From: Galbula dea
Taxonomy: Eukaryota; Chordata; Aves; Piciformes; Galbulidae
Direction: 5' to 3'
DNA length: 64,000 nt
Assembly: GCA_013399015.1 (NCBI GenBank)
Contig: VWZX01004666.1
Location: forward strand, 2,233,603-2,297,602
The position numbers were made by a program, and so were the translations under genes. Positions 23,816 through 37,700 of this stretch are shown here, one piece after another; within the stretch, counting starts at the first letter, position 1; each line of letters begins with the position of its first letter. The notes below the pieces were generated by a model. It did no database searches and had not been told where the DNA came from. It saw only the letters and a list, made by a program, of their open reading frames with translations.

Positions 23816-26800
23816 AATGGATCTAAATTGTTGGATGTTTCTTGGCTGCTTTTCTCATGTCCATTATGTGGCCCCACTGGCAACTGCAGAACTCTGAAAA
23901 CAACCTCACTTGAAGTCATTTACACAACCTAAAACTAGAGCAGGAAGGGGCATACTCACTGACCTAATTCAGTGGGTCTCATCATTTAGGTCTCTTAATT
24001 AACGATGACTCTGGCTTGCTTTTCTGTAGCCTGATCACTATCTGTTCCCATTTGCTATGCTAACTCCTTGAAAAATTCCTGCTGAATTTGCAGCTTTCTG
24101 TGGTGTGTTTAGCCAAGCTGCTGAAATAAGCCACAATAAATTCTATGATGTATACTTTACTTTTTGATTTACTCCTCTCTCTTTCCAAGCTAAGGAATCT
24201 TTTAAAAGTTTTTGTCATCACTTCTCAACCTTAAAATATTGAAGTACTTGGATGGAGATCAGAAGCCTGTACTTGTCTTCAAGCTACTAATACTGACTTG
24301 GTCGTAGCCAGAAATACTTTCCACTGTGCTCTCTAGAATCCCATGTACAGATCCATCTCTCAAGGACAAGCCCTATATGGTGGCAGCAGCCTATGCCACC
24401 TATAGTCACTGGGCCCTCTGGGAGACTTTCTAGATGGGGAAGAACTCACAACCCATCTTTTTACCTTGTCTGTTCTCTGAATGGGTTCAAGAGGGCTACA
24501 GGGAGCTTGCCACAAACCAACCTCTGCCTTTCACATCTCTGCCAAAAGGGAGAAAGATGATCATTAAGACAATTTCCTGCAGGGCTCATTTACCCTGTTG
24601 TTTGCAACACGTGCTGTGGTGCTTATGACTGCTTCAAGGCTATATCTAGCACAGCTCCCAGGAGAGAGAACATCATGGATGTGCCCCCAGGTCTGCAGTA
24701 AATTTGACTGAGTTGATAATGTCTCTTTTTTTTCTGTAGCTTGTCTAGGACTTTTAATGCTTTAACTTAATAAGAATGGACTGGTCCCACGATCTCAGCT
24801 TCAGGGCCTTTACTTACTATTAGTTTGGAGCAGCTGCATCTATTTGCTTCTGTGTTTAGTGGAAAGAAAAACCCTCTTGGAGCTCTCCATAGGATCGAAT
24901 ATAGCTGTGTAAATTGTATTTAAGAGCACTGAGAGTTCCAGTAATTTTAGGGGTAGTATGCTGGAATTTGAGCTGTCTGATGTTTTCACAAAGGTGTGTA
25001 GATACTGCAGCATCCCTCAATCCTGCCTTCCTGTTCCGTCTGGTGAATAGGCAAGAGACTACAGCAAGTGAGATTCCTGGTTTTTGACAGACACCATTTC
25101 CTAGCCTGTGGATGCCACAGCATTCAGCTATTGTTAGCCAGCCTGCCATATCTCCAGTAAGGACTTGTAGATCACAAGTCAATTTAAAATTACAAAAATT
25201 TAAATTACAAGTCACAGAACTCAAAGCAAAATAAGAGAGCTTCAGGACTTCTTTTGCAGCAGTGTCAGAATAAACACTGAGGGAGGATAACTTTCTTCAT
25301 CCAGCACCTGAACACAAGAATCCTATCCATATTATTCCAGGCAAAATATTTCACATAGGTTTATTGCTTTCTTCAAGGCACCCCTAGATAGGAAAGGCAG
25401 ACTGCCTGCCCTCCTCCTATGTCACCTGAAACTGGGTTTCCAGTGACACTATCAGCTTGCTTCATTTCTCCAGGGAAAGGACAGCCAAGGCTATATTTCA
25501 ATACATCAGGAGCCTCTTGAAAAGGTGAGGCCCTTTCTGTTACTGCTGTAATGGAAGCAAAGCCTAAAGAGAAGAAGTGTGACCATTTCAGGGGCACAAA
25601 GTCATCACATTTCTGCTGTTACATTCTGGGAACAAAAATAGCAGGGACAGGTCCCAGCTGCCGGCCACAGTGTGTTTGAAAAGGTTATCAAGACATTATA
25701 GCATGTAAACAGCAGAGCTATTAGCTCTGAGCTGTGAAAAGTTTCTAACCTTCACCGCGAAAACCTTAAATTATTTTTGAAGTGTTAATGAAAGTCAGCT
25801 CTCCAAAGATGGATGTGGAGCATGGAATTGCATTAGACAAATGGCAGTAACATTTTAATAGTTATTGCTTTGAAAGCCCCCCTCTGAGAGGATTCAAGGG
25901 GGTTGGAGACTAGGCACTTTCATGAACCTCCTTTTCAGAAGGGTAAACAATGTGTGGTTTATATTGCACTGCTTACAAAAGCACACAGACATTCTGGTTT
26001 TGTTTAGCATGTGTTTGGAACCCTGTCCTTGGAAGTGTTTAGTGGCTCAAGGATGTTTAGCATGGTTTTAGAGCTAGCATCACCCACTCAGCTCAGGTGT
26101 GGACCAATGGAGTCCTGAAGGTATTGACAGGTCAGTGTAGGCAGCCCTGTTATGGAGGCGCCTCTGTGGTTGATGCCTCTTTGGGCAACAGCCACAGGCA
26201 GTCTGGGTGCCATCCAAGCAGGTTATCAAACTCCCACACATTTCATCGAGGTCAAGGTTTCTTCTGTGCCTTTTTTTTTCCTGTGCATGTGCCAGTGCAC
26301 ACATATGAATGATATATACTAGTGTATGGTACTTATCTATGTATGTACATATGTTTTTTGTGCAATTGTATGTAATTCAATTACTTAATTGTTAATTAGC
26401 TCTAATAGGCACTCAAATAGAAAAGCTGCACAAGGTGTGCCCTTCATCCTCAAGGAATTAGATGCCTTAAATGCCCCCTTTCCACTGCATATGCAGCCAG
26501 ACTTTAACATTAGTACTTCACCCTCATTCTACCTCAAAGAGTAGAAAAGTTGTCTAAATCACAGGTATTCAGAAGGCAATGATTAGGATGGGAGAGATGA
26601 GCCTCCAAAGATAAGGGTGTTGACCTGTTACAGTGGTTCTCTCCCATCCTCTGTTATATCTTGGCTGTGTGCATGTATTTATATTATTCAGTTTATATTA
26701 GGAAAGATGTTTCCTGCTGAGGCTTTTGGATTCCATGAGATCTTCTGCAAATGCTCTTTTGGGACAAAGGGGTATAATGAGTACATAATTCTCTGCAGGA

Positions 26801-28134
26801 CTGGAAACAGAGGGAGTACAGTTTTGCTGTGTTGTGCCCTGGAGCACCTGCTAATATTTCATCTTAGAAGAAGGTCAAAAAAAGGAGCAAATGTGCAGAC
26901 TCTGGCTCTCTTTAAACTCTGGTTCCTCTATAAACAGAGATAGCTTTTAGCCAAGTCCCCTACACTGACCAGCGTCAAGACTTCTTGGGGTTCTCCTCTC
27001 ATCCTTTGGGTTCCTTCTCTGAGATTCATTTGATACTTTTGCTTCCCTTACACATTTTTGCAAATAGAGCCAATTTTACATAAAAGACTTACCTTTCCTT
27101 CAGTCATTTTTTATTGTCAGGTCAGACATTTCTCCTCTCCTCCCCTTTTTTACAACAGGGAGAAAAAGCAGCCCTTTCACCAGCTCCATAACCATTTCAT
27201 GCATAACAACATTTTAGGCTTTTATTACTCTGTTGAGACAAAGCAGGCTCTGATGAGTTTCAGTTCAGCACAGAATCGACCTTGCTACAGTTTCTAGTCA
27301 TACAGAGAAGAAAACCTCTCTCGAATTCTGGAACAGGTTGAAAGACCAGCAACTGTGATTATAACACCAGAGTCGATAAAGCTTAAAACTCTGACTTCCC
27401 CACTAAGGAAGGTGAAACAAAATCTTCCTACCCCCCCCGCAAGTCAATTTTAAAGCCATTGCAGGGTGACAATGTTCATCAGCATTTTCATTGAATACAA
27501 GGTGGACTCCTTTTAGTGCTGAGTGTATTCAGTTAAAGGGACCCTTGCAGCCCAGGCAGGGTTTTTTAAATGAGTTAATTTCTGGCACTGCATCTTCTTC
27601 TAATTCTCACCTCAATGTTTTTGAACTTTTACAATTGTGTTCTATTTTATGTATTTATTTGCTTTTAATTCTCTATTCTGTTTCCTTGTGCATGTAAGAA
27701 CAGCTCAAAGTACAAGGGAATGCGCCAGTGAAGCTGGAATTTAACATTGCCAGGTGTATTTGGGAGTCTTTTAAATTTTTTGAGTCTATTTTTAGGTCTA
27801 CACACAGTTGCATTATTAAGCTTTTCTCTCCAACTGTGAAGCTTACAATTGCATTTTTAAATGAATGCTGAGCAAACCTCAAGTAATCCTGTAGCTCCCA
27901 GAGCCTACAGTTTTGCAGAAAATACTGTAGAAGTGAAAAAAACCTGCAATTGTTTTTAAGCTTAGCTGCATAGCCTGGGAGAAAGGGGAACAGGATGAAG
28001 GTGGCAGCTCTCCATTCAATTGGGTGCTCTGCCTGAGAGTGGCCAAACTTCTAAGACAAGTGGGTCAGGTCGTAGCCACACAAGTCCCCTCTGTGGACAC
28101 TGTCACCACGCAGCTTCCACATCTCTGGTGGTCA
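23816..28134 (+). other. AGBL4: AGBL4 intron, no recognised element
   Basis: No exon or clear repeat is seen. An AT-rich stretch at about 26290-26410 contains ACATATG/CATATGT half-palindromes and several TTAATT motifs. A C8 run lies at about 27431. Confidence 0.45.
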
Positions 28135-28182
28135 GGTCATAGGGATGGGGGTGATGACCTACATGGTCCCTTTCCAAGACCA
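28135..28182 (+). mobile_element. Possible CR1 3' tail remnant
   Basis: GGGTGATGACCTACATGGTC followed by CCTTTCCAAGACC resembles the CR1 end 'gatgacctttaaggtcccttccaaccc'. It is short and lacks the terminal 8-bp repeat, so chance similarity is possible. Confidence 0.4.
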
Positions 28183-29362
28183 CATTAGCTCAGGCTCAAG
28201 AAATAAGGCAGGGGTGTGGGAAGGGATGCTGATGACTTTAGATACCTTATTTATATTTTCCTTTTGCCACTTAAGACCAAAAAAAAAAAAAAGGTGAATT
28301 TGATCTTTAAGGTAAGTCCTCTGTTTGTGAGTGCAGTAAGAGATAGCTTGCTGACTCACTGTATGGTGCAGTTCCTTATGTACTGTGAGGACAAGGCAAC
28401 CAGCTGGGTAAAGCTGTCTTGAACTTTAGACTTCTCTTTCTGCAGAGAATTTTATCCAGCTTTTCCCTGGCTTTGTCCCACCCTCCCACTATTCAGTTCA
28501 GTAATGGACAGGTTTGCATCCTTGTTGGTTTCTCATGTGCTCCTATGCATTTTCCTTCTCTGTGGAAAGTGCTGGACCAGTTTGCCAATGTAGAATGTGA
28601 AGTCAGGTATTTCACATGATAGAGAGAGCCTGCTTTGATTAGCCAGGCATTAAACTTGCATCGAGGCTAAACAAAACACTCCCTGTATTAGTATTCTTGG
28701 AATCTGTAGTTAAGGTAACATCCTTCAAAATGAAATAACACAGAAAACCTTTGTAAAAGTGATTCAAGCAGCCAGCAGCAGAAGATTTGAATGTGAATTC
28801 CCTAGAAAGACTCCTACAGCTACTTAGAGTATCACATAAGATTCCAAGGAGAAAGATTTTGGAGAAATCCAATGTAGACTTCACTTTATTTGGACAGCAG
28901 CTGATAGAAACCATATGTTTAAGACACTTCATATACTTCCTTTGAACCTTTTTCTTGTGAAATGTAACTATGGTTAGCATGGGATGACTTCCCCTCACCA
29001 ATAGTAACATGAAGAATTTTCTGCCCCTTGGCCCTCTCGTGAGAGTTGACTAATGTATTTCAGGAAACGTCATAGCACACTTCTGAGACAAGTGATGATG
29101 CTTATTACTGTTCCTAGGTTACCTAAGGCAAAAAATGGGTGAAGGCTTTTAGAAGCATTTAAAACACAGAAACATTTCTCCCAAGACTTTGTAAAACACC
29201 TAGGGTTTGAACTACTTTTAGTTCCAGCAATGTTCTAGGAATTCTGACTGCATCTTAAGTGCTTATGGAGCTTTAGCTCTGTTTGCACATCTGGCCCAAA
29301 GCCATCTGTGGCCCAACACTTTAGGTTCATAAAACCCACATGGGCAAGCTGGACATCTGGGT

Positions 29363-29393
<31 letters not shown>

Positions 29394-32300
29394 TGCTCTC
29401 AAGTACTATATAGACACTAGCAGCCTTTTCTGAATTTATTCTGTACCATACAAAGGGAAGGCAGCAGGACAGGATGTTAGCTGTTCCTCCCCATATTCTC
29501 TTCAGTAAAGGCCTTTGTTTTAGTGGCAGCAGGAAGATTTGATGCCCTGAGACCCTGAATTGCTCTCTGTTGGAGGGAAAAGTTGCTTTACACAGGGCAA
29601 GTACTTGATTCAGAGCCTCATGCAGGCATCTTGTCAGTTCAAATTGAGCTTAAAGTGCTTCAGCTGATAAGAATTTGGCCCCACCATGTCATCTTCCAGT
29701 GTGTTATTTCATGGTTACTGTTTGGAGTGGAGAGAGAAAGAGATTTTAAGAAATTAAATTAAAAGAATAATAAAATTACATAGAAGTTGCCTGAGGGGTT
29801 TAAATATCCTGCCTTTGGCAATATAGCTTCATTTTCTCTATAATCCTTGCTTTACAGCTTTTGTAAGGGGTAAAATCTCTCCCTCGGGTTAAATTTTCCA
29901 CCCCACTTGTATCCAAACCTTCTGACTCTATTGACATTCATGTCTTCAATTCAAGACCAAATTACAGTGGCATAAGCCTCTGTTTGGGGATGGTGAAGCT
30001 AAGAAGGCTTTGGGATTTGGTTTAGCTTAACTGAAACATAATCAAACCTTCTCCCAACAAATTAGTTCTGGAGCATCTCAGGAGAACATGGTTTCCTAAG
30101 GAATGTTTGTGTCCCTGTATTTTTATTAATTTCAGAAATGTATTAAATTTTTATGGTTTCCTGTTTGGTGGTTTGGTTTTTTTGGTTTTTTTGTTTGTTT
30201 GTTTGGGGTTTTTTTCAGTTTTGTCTTTGACAAGTGACTTTTTCTTCCTTTGCTTTCTGACATCAGTACAGATGTGCAAAATCACTTTGCAAAATATGAA
30301 ACACAACTGAATTTTTTCTGGTTTGGTGTTTCTTAAGAAGAAAATAGAGGGAGACTGAGAATGAAGGAGCTGTTCTGATGATTAAGCCAAAGCAACTTTA
30401 GCAAAGGATGCTTTACTCCTGAATGTGAAGTGCATGCTTTTAGCAGAGCCTGGCCCCCACACCCAGGTAACCCAAAACCATGACATTTAGGGTGAAGGGA
30501 AGATGGTTTGTGGATTTGAAATGGTTTAGTGAACCAGTTTAGTGAATTCCCAAAATAGCTGGTTCATGTTTTGTTGGAGTCAGACATGTTTATGCTGACT
30601 TGTATTCCTGAGAAATTGAGGTTGTTTAAAGGCATAGTTGGTCTTTTAGCCTAAAGTGTTGTCACAGATCTGTTTACCAGTTTAATTTGTTCTGAAACAC
30701 TGGAGGACCCAAAGACATAATTCTGCTGAAACACTCAGAGGACTGGAAAGTGGCCTGAGGACAAATGTGGCTTAGTAGAGCCACACTGTGATTGTGTTGT
30801 AGTGACATCACCAGAAATATCTTTTGGTCTCAGGTCTTGACCTGGTGGCTTATGATTTTGTGCAGTGTTATTCCTATTACCTGCCTGCTTTACTTCACTG
30901 ATTCTGTCTCCACACTGCTTTCTCCAGTTCTTTGGAGGAAAGCCTGTGCTTGGCAGTGTTCCACCATACTCCCTGACCTGCTCCCTGATCCTTTGGATCA
31001 CCCAGTGTCAAGGGTAGAGGCTGGGTAGGAGTGGTCAGCGCAGTAAAACCAGTGTGTATTAGAATCATTAAGGTATTAATGTTTAACAGCATTTGATCTG
31101 GAATTAAAACCACCACTGCTCTGTAGGTTTTTTCATCTGTGTGCAGTAAATCATCATCAACCTCTTCATTCTGTTTGTGTTTCCATAGTGAGATGGGAGC
31201 ATCATGGAAACAAATTCAAAAGCTTTGGTTTGTTTTTCTTTCACGGACTACAGACTTGCTTGCAAAAGGCAGAGTGTCAATGCAGTGGGGGATCCCCAAC
31301 ACAATCAGAAAGCTTCACTGAGTCCAGGAGGGGGTGTGCTTACAAGCCACCACAATCTAGAGGGAGCCTGGAGCGTTCCAGATATTCGAGTGGCACTTGA
31401 TGTGTCTGTGTCTGCTGCTCTCCATGGATAGAAAGTACAGCAGAGAAAAATTTGCCCTGGAAAGTAATTATTAAATGGTTTCTGCTGATCCATCTGAATA
31501 GCACTGTTTACTTTAAGCTAGTCATGGTGGCAGGACTAACTCAGGGACTTCCTCTGCCAGTGGTTAACTCCACTGTCAAGAAGATAAGAGAGTCATTGGA
31601 AGTATAGTGTCCTGCCTGCCCTTTGCATGATTGCCTTTGGATCATCTCTCTGGACATCCAGTGTACGAAGTTGTCTGTTTACTATCCAGCAGGGTAAGCA
31701 GGCATATTCCTTGAATCCAGCCCGGTGTTGTTGCAGACAATCTGGATATTTTTGAGATCCTTTCTCTAACTTGGGTTGCCTCACCCTGCTCAGAATTGTG
31801 TATTTTCATGCTGTCCATCCAGCATGGCTGCCTATGTTAATCCAGGGTGTTTCAGCTCTTCTCAGGAGAAGATGAGCTTCTCATATACAGTGTGTAGGGG
31901 AAGAATTTTACTGCCTAATGAATAACCACATAGCCTGTTTGAAATCTGGAAGGTGTCCTAGAAATTAAAACCACTCTGTACCTTCCCTCCTCTTTGATAA
32001 TGGCAACTGTGATCTTTGTTTTAATGGGAACAGTTTCCCTGTGTGAAAGCACTGAGCTGTCTGCCTAGCCGTCACTCTGAGCCTGGTTAAATTAATATTA
32101 GCTCTGAGAAATAGGTAATTATTTTTCCTGTTTATTTGGTTGCACCTATAATTATTGCTTTACCTGGTGGGAGCCATAAGCTCTTGTAATTATGCTTCGT
32201 TAAAATGCTGATTAATAATGGTTTGCTTCTGAAAGGTGTGCTGTGGGACCTACTTTTCCCTGGCTAGGCTTATTAATTGTAATGTAGATCTATGTACCTA

Positions 32301-32544
32301 TTAACTCTGAGCTAATATACATAGAAATTATGCTAAGATCATATTTCAGCACCTGACTCAGACTCACTAGCACTAGGAAGTCCAGACCTCAAGATATTTT
32401 TTCTGGACAACCAAAGATTCTTTCTTGCTATGAATCCATTGCATGTTTCCAAACACTTCTAGAAAGGACAAAGTGTAAAATTGGTAGTTAAGGTGCCCTC
32501 ATACCGAGTACTTCTAAGCACCTGTATGATAGTCTTTTGTTTAT
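28183..32544 (+). other. AGBL4: AGBL4 intron with simple repeats
   Basis: Contains an A14 run (28279-28292), a TA repeat (29363-29393) and a T/G-rich tract (about 30163-30217). The AT-rich region 32090-32350 holds several TAATTA-type motifs and may be a conserved non-coding element. No exon is recognised. Confidence 0.45.
29363..29393. repeat. (TA)n microsatellite
   Basis: About 15 TA units interrupted once by TG at 29378. It is a self-complementary stretch able to extrude as a hairpin. Confidence 0.95.
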
Positions 32545-32640
32545 GAATTTTAGACCACTTTAGAGAGGAAGGGACATATTCTTTCTATTTTATACATCAG
32601 GAACATGAGGTTTATAAAATGATTTTCTGGACTATAAAAT
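32545..32640 (+). repeat. Possible MIR-like SINE remnant
   Basis: TATTTTATACATCAGGAACA followed by TGAGGTTTATAAAATGATTT follows the MIR pattern 'attttacagatgaggaaactgaggc...ttaagtgacttgcc' at low identity. Confidence 0.35.
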
Positions 32641-34649
32641 ATGTAGAATATGCATGTTTGTTTATGACACAGGCTTTGTCATAGTTTAGTTAGCCAAATA
32701 GTAAGAGCCCATCTTACTGCTTCATCTTCAGTAAGGCTGCAAATCAGGATTTCTGTTAAATCCAATTTCACCAGCTACCTGCTAATTTTTGCAGTGGTAT
32801 TTTGAGCTAACTGCTTCTACATTTTCATTCTTTTTTGTCCATGAGCTCTGTTATCCAGCTGGAGCAGGAGGTAAAAAATGTTGGACCATCTTGATCAAAA
32901 TACCACTTTCTCCTTTGAGGCAGAACCAGAAGGTGCCTTGAATGGTTTGATAGCAATTGTTCTTAATACAATAGTTGAAGTGACACAGAATTTGAATACT
33001 TACTGCTCAGAAGTTGAGTTGTTTTCCCATAGTTTTATCAGTGATTGTGTTCCATCTGTCACCTCTATGCATATGTGCTGAAGAGCGTCCTGCCTTAGTG
33101 TTGGCTTAGCTGGATGTTCCTGAGATTTAGGATAAGTTTGGAGGGGAGAGTTAAGGACCAATGTTCCTAGTGTTATTGAGTGATTTAGCGGCTCTGGGAT
33201 TCAGTACTTTTGAAGAAATAGTATAAATGTTCCCGTGATATCACCCTTTTTGCGAAGGATACTTGCTTTTGAGGTTTGAATACTGCAAGACTGGGAAGAT
33301 TTTTGACTTGTGTGAATGAGAAATCAATATAGATTCCTCCTTTCTCTTTTTTTTAACACACATTCTGTTGTGAAAATAATGCAGGCAGACTTTGATGTGA
33401 GAATTCCTTAGTCCTGAAACAGTGAAGGAATTAATAGATAAGGTTCCCATTTGGGCCATTTCTAATAACATGCATTAATCAAGCATACTGTTCAGAGAAA
33501 TTTTTCTCTTTGTCTGCGCTTTTGCTTTCCTGGTCTTTTCTTTCTCCCATTTTTATTTGAGTAAAAGGCAACAGCTCAACCTAATCAGTACAAAGTCCAG
33601 TCACAACAAAGCACCCTTTAATAATTATCCATTCTTTAGGCTTTGTATCAAAATCTGCAGCATATGAGGATCTCTGTCTGTATAGGACAAAAGAAGTAGT
33701 TGATGCCAATGAGTGTGTTAAGGATGATAGAGTGGGCAAGAGCAGCCAGAGCTTAATAAAAGTGAGGCAAAGATTCAGTCTATAAGTCCAGGAGATTGAG
33801 TCTATACATCTTCATTAGTGCTTTATGTCTTAAAACATGGTACTAGTTTCAAGAGTGAATACTGTATTTGTGCATTAACTTTTTCACCTCTGAATACCTT
33901 TTTGTGCGTACTTTGCCTGGACCAGAACTGATACTGGGGTCATTTACTGGGCTTATGTAGAGAGCGGTACCAGCTTCTGTACGTTCCCTGGTCTTGACTT
34001 CAGTTAGAATTGGCCTTGCACTTAACTCGTTACAGAGCATGTTCTGCTCATGGGTTGTCTTGTTCAATGAGATTTTGTTAAGTGCAATTGTACAGCAGGT
34101 CTAATACAGGAGCCACAAATTAGGACTGGGGAGGACAAAGGTTCCCTCCTGTCATGAAGAATATTTTCCAACTGCTTGATCTTGTTTTGATTCAAGTCCA
34201 TTTGCTTTCAGGATTTCTCATTCCTTTTCCAAACATGAAGAAAGAATATTATGGGTAGAACCAACTATTTTGTGGTGAGCATTTCACCCCCAGCATCTTC
34301 TAAGCATAGACTTCATTTTGTGAAATGGGTCAGTGTGTGCATACACTGGAAGGAAAAAACATTGTTGCTAGATAGTTGGATAACTCTAGTTCTTGCAGGT
34401 GTAAGCTATACTAAAAGCTCAGTTCTGCATAGAGGTTGCTTAAAGTAAATCTGGAGTTTACCACGAGTATTCTGAAACATCTTCTTTGTCATGATCCCCT
34501 TGGTTTGTCATGCTTGTGGTTTGATTCCAGAGCCCAAGTAGAACTTTTTTAATTACTATTTTTATTGTTTGTTTGGTTGGGTTTTTTTCCCCATTGTGCC
34601 AAATTTATTGTATGTCTGTGCATCCCTTTGGAGTGCAGTCTGAAACTAT

Positions 34650-34715
34650 GAATGTTATGATGTCAGGGAAACTGAGGCATAAGAGACTTGACAAGGTGAT
34701 GTTATAGGCTTGAGA
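34650..34715 (+). repeat. Probable MIR-like SINE remnant
   Basis: GGGAAACTGAGGCATAAGAG followed by ACTTGACAAGGTGATGTT closely follows the MIR core 'gggaaactgaggcacagagaggttaagtgacttgcccaaggtca'. The first 13 bases match exactly. Confidence 0.6.
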
Positions 34716-37700
34716 AAAAGTTTTGCAGAAACTAGGGTTGGGCTGGACTGAAACTTACAGAAAAACATGGCAAATGAAGAGAAGTTTGTATCTGAACTCC
34801 AACCTCACTCATTTTCCTTTAAATTTTGCCTTTAAGATAGGACTGATGCAAGATGTGAACAAGCAGAGATGTTTAAATGTTGCAAACATGCTTTCAAATC
34901 TTAATTTGGTAACTTGAGTTTTGTAGACAAGACAAAAACAGTGATCCCAGCAGTGATGCTGAGTACTCCCACATTCCCTTCCCACTGGAAAAACTTGTTT
35001 TTCAGAAAGGTGAGCACCACTGTATATCTGGTAAACCTTGGGACTGCAAGGAGCTTTGGGGGTCAAATTCCTGAATACTGTGCAATTGACTGTGATGAGG
35101 ACATTAACAGTGTCTGTCTGCTGAGAATATTGCCATTTTTGTGTGTTTCCTGCTTAAAGAGAAGGTTGGTAGGAAAGGAATCTTTTCATCCAAACATATT
35201 TCCTCCCTCTCTTTCTACAAACATGTTAGTATCAGCCAACACATCTAATTGCAGACCAGCTGATATCACTCATGTGGCTGGTTTTACTGTCCTATTAATC
35301 TCTTAAACTAGCAAAACCCCTTCAGCCTGCTGGATCAATTTTTGGGAAGGACATAGTGTTATGCACAATCATTTCCAGCTATGGTATAAATTATTTGGAA
35401 AAATTGATACTGCATATTTTAAAGAGCTAGATTTGTTTGCTCCTTTTTGTCCCCCTCCTCTTCTTCTTTCTTTTCTTTTTTTAAATTCTGATTAGACAAA
35501 TGAATCATGCAAGAGAGTGTTCCCTGCAATGCCACTAATTGATGGGATGCTATAGAATTGCATTGCAATAACAAAACACTTTCAGCCTCCAAGAGATTAG
35601 TTGCATTGGCCTGGGATTAAGAAACCTTTGAAATCCTGAATCTAAATTACCATTCTTTTGACTGCTGTTTGTGACGCTAATTAGCTGTGTTAATTGGATG
35701 TTTTGATACTTGAAGAGCACAGCAATCCAAATCTATTTTTTTTTTTGAAAGCCAAAATTATTAATGAGTTTGGCAAGGGAGACAGTTTATTTTAATGCTG
35801 TACACTTCCATATTCCCATTTTTGTTTTAGATTGGTGTTTTTGTTGTTTTTTAATGTTGCTATTATTATTTTTTAAGCACTCTGAGTGAGTAATCAGCGT
35901 AGGAGTGAATAGTAAATGTTTGAATGTGCTTTCCAGCAGAGAGCTCTGATGCATTGCTGTCTCCAAATTATTGAACTGCTGGAGAGAAAATATGTCCATG
36001 CCAACATCATTTGTATTGTTGGAGAAGTGGGGAGATAAAGGGGAGGAAGTGTGAAACTGATGAAGAAAATTAACATGCAGCCATTTAGATGGAGGAGCTT
36101 CCTTTATAATCGCATGGTAGGTGATCTTGAAAAGAGTTCAGATTTAGTTTCTCCTGAGTTGCCATATACTAGCTTGCTACTCTTGCATCAGGCTTCATGC
36201 TGGCTCCCCAGGCTCTAGACTCATACAAATGAATTAGTCTAAATAGTTGCATGGGTGTTCAGGCAGAAATCCTTTACCTTGTAGGATCAAAACTCAGTGT
36301 TTGCTTCCAAACTAGTGATCCTATCTACATGACTTTATGGTCTTGATTCAGTTATGACAGACAGACCTTCTTGGCAATGGTCTTTTCTTGTTTCTGAGTT
36401 TAAAAGAAAACAAACAAATAAAACCCCAAACAAAACCAACCTATGACAACTTGTAGAGGAACTGCACCACATTTTACTTTGAACCCAGGCTATGCTAGCT
36501 CAGTACTTTTAAAGCAAAGACATCTGTGGACCATGCCTTACAGTTCAGGTGTAGTTGGTGATGCCATGTCTGTGCCTAAATGCTTTCATTTGACAAGGTC
36601 TCTGGAGCCTGTTTACATGAGTGGCACATCATGGAGGTCCTTGCTATTCCTTGCTGTTCTTCAGAGGTCAGCCTATAGGAAGACAGCGATAGGACTGGTA
36701 CAGGGCTTGATGCAGTCTGTGGTGGAAAGGCAGTGGAGGAGATGTGTCACATTGATGTCTGCATCTGCTCTGTAAAATACAGAGGCTCTAGGAAAGGACT
36801 TGGATACCCAAAATAAAATCTGTAGGGACTTCTGGTATATCTCTCAAATAAGATGTTCCAAAATCACATACTCTTTAAATGCCATCTTTCATAGCCCATC
36901 TTTTAAAGCACTTATTGACACTTCCCTTTTTCATGCCAATCTTGTCCAAATGTCCAGACTAACATTTGTGGTCTGTGCAGTGTGCCTTGGAGCCTCACTG
37001 TCACTGAAACAGCAGAGTGGTGTTGCAAAGTGGCCCACCCTGACCCACACCTTCTGAACAGGTGTTACCCAATGACAAGGTGAGGCTCTTATCAAAATCA
37101 GATTTAACTGCTTTGTTCTGAAAATGGTAGTAGGTAGCACCTCTTGTGGAATCATCTTTTAGATAAGCACAGACCCCCAAAGCAGGACATCCCAATTACT
37201 GTCACTCCCAGATCAGAAGCACATTCTTGGCCTATCTTCCCTGGTGATGGTTTGAGTAGGGGCATTTTACTCTCAGATCTGTTGTCCCCTGTAGAAATGG
37301 GGCTATTCTAGCCCCAAGTTCAGAAGGTGGGTGGAAGGTCTCCAGGCTGTGGAGCCCAACTGATAGGACCTCCCTCTGGCACGAGGGAGCTTGGAGGCAT
37401 CATCTTTTTCCAGGCTTGTGCATGGGATTTCTTTTAAAGCATCCTGACATACAAGTGAAAACAAGTCCAAGAACAAGGGCCTTTGTGGATGGAAGAGCCT
37501 TCTGTCCAGCACCGCATCAGGCACCACAGAGCAGGAGGATTTGCAGTGCTCACTTATGCCTGTTGTTTCCTTCTGTCTCACTCTCCTAAGCTCCTGCTCA
37601 GCATGCAGATCACTTCTGTCACCTTCTGGGGCACCAGCCTCTCTCCCTGTACCTTGCAAGGAGTGCAGGGGCCAGATCCTGACCTTTAGATGTCACCTGG

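Noticed and set aside
34914..35306. 130-codon open frame on the plus strand
   Set aside because: No known motif and no exon-like borders supported by homology.
36443..36775. 110-codon plus-strand open frame
   Set aside because: No recognisable protein family and no splice-site support.
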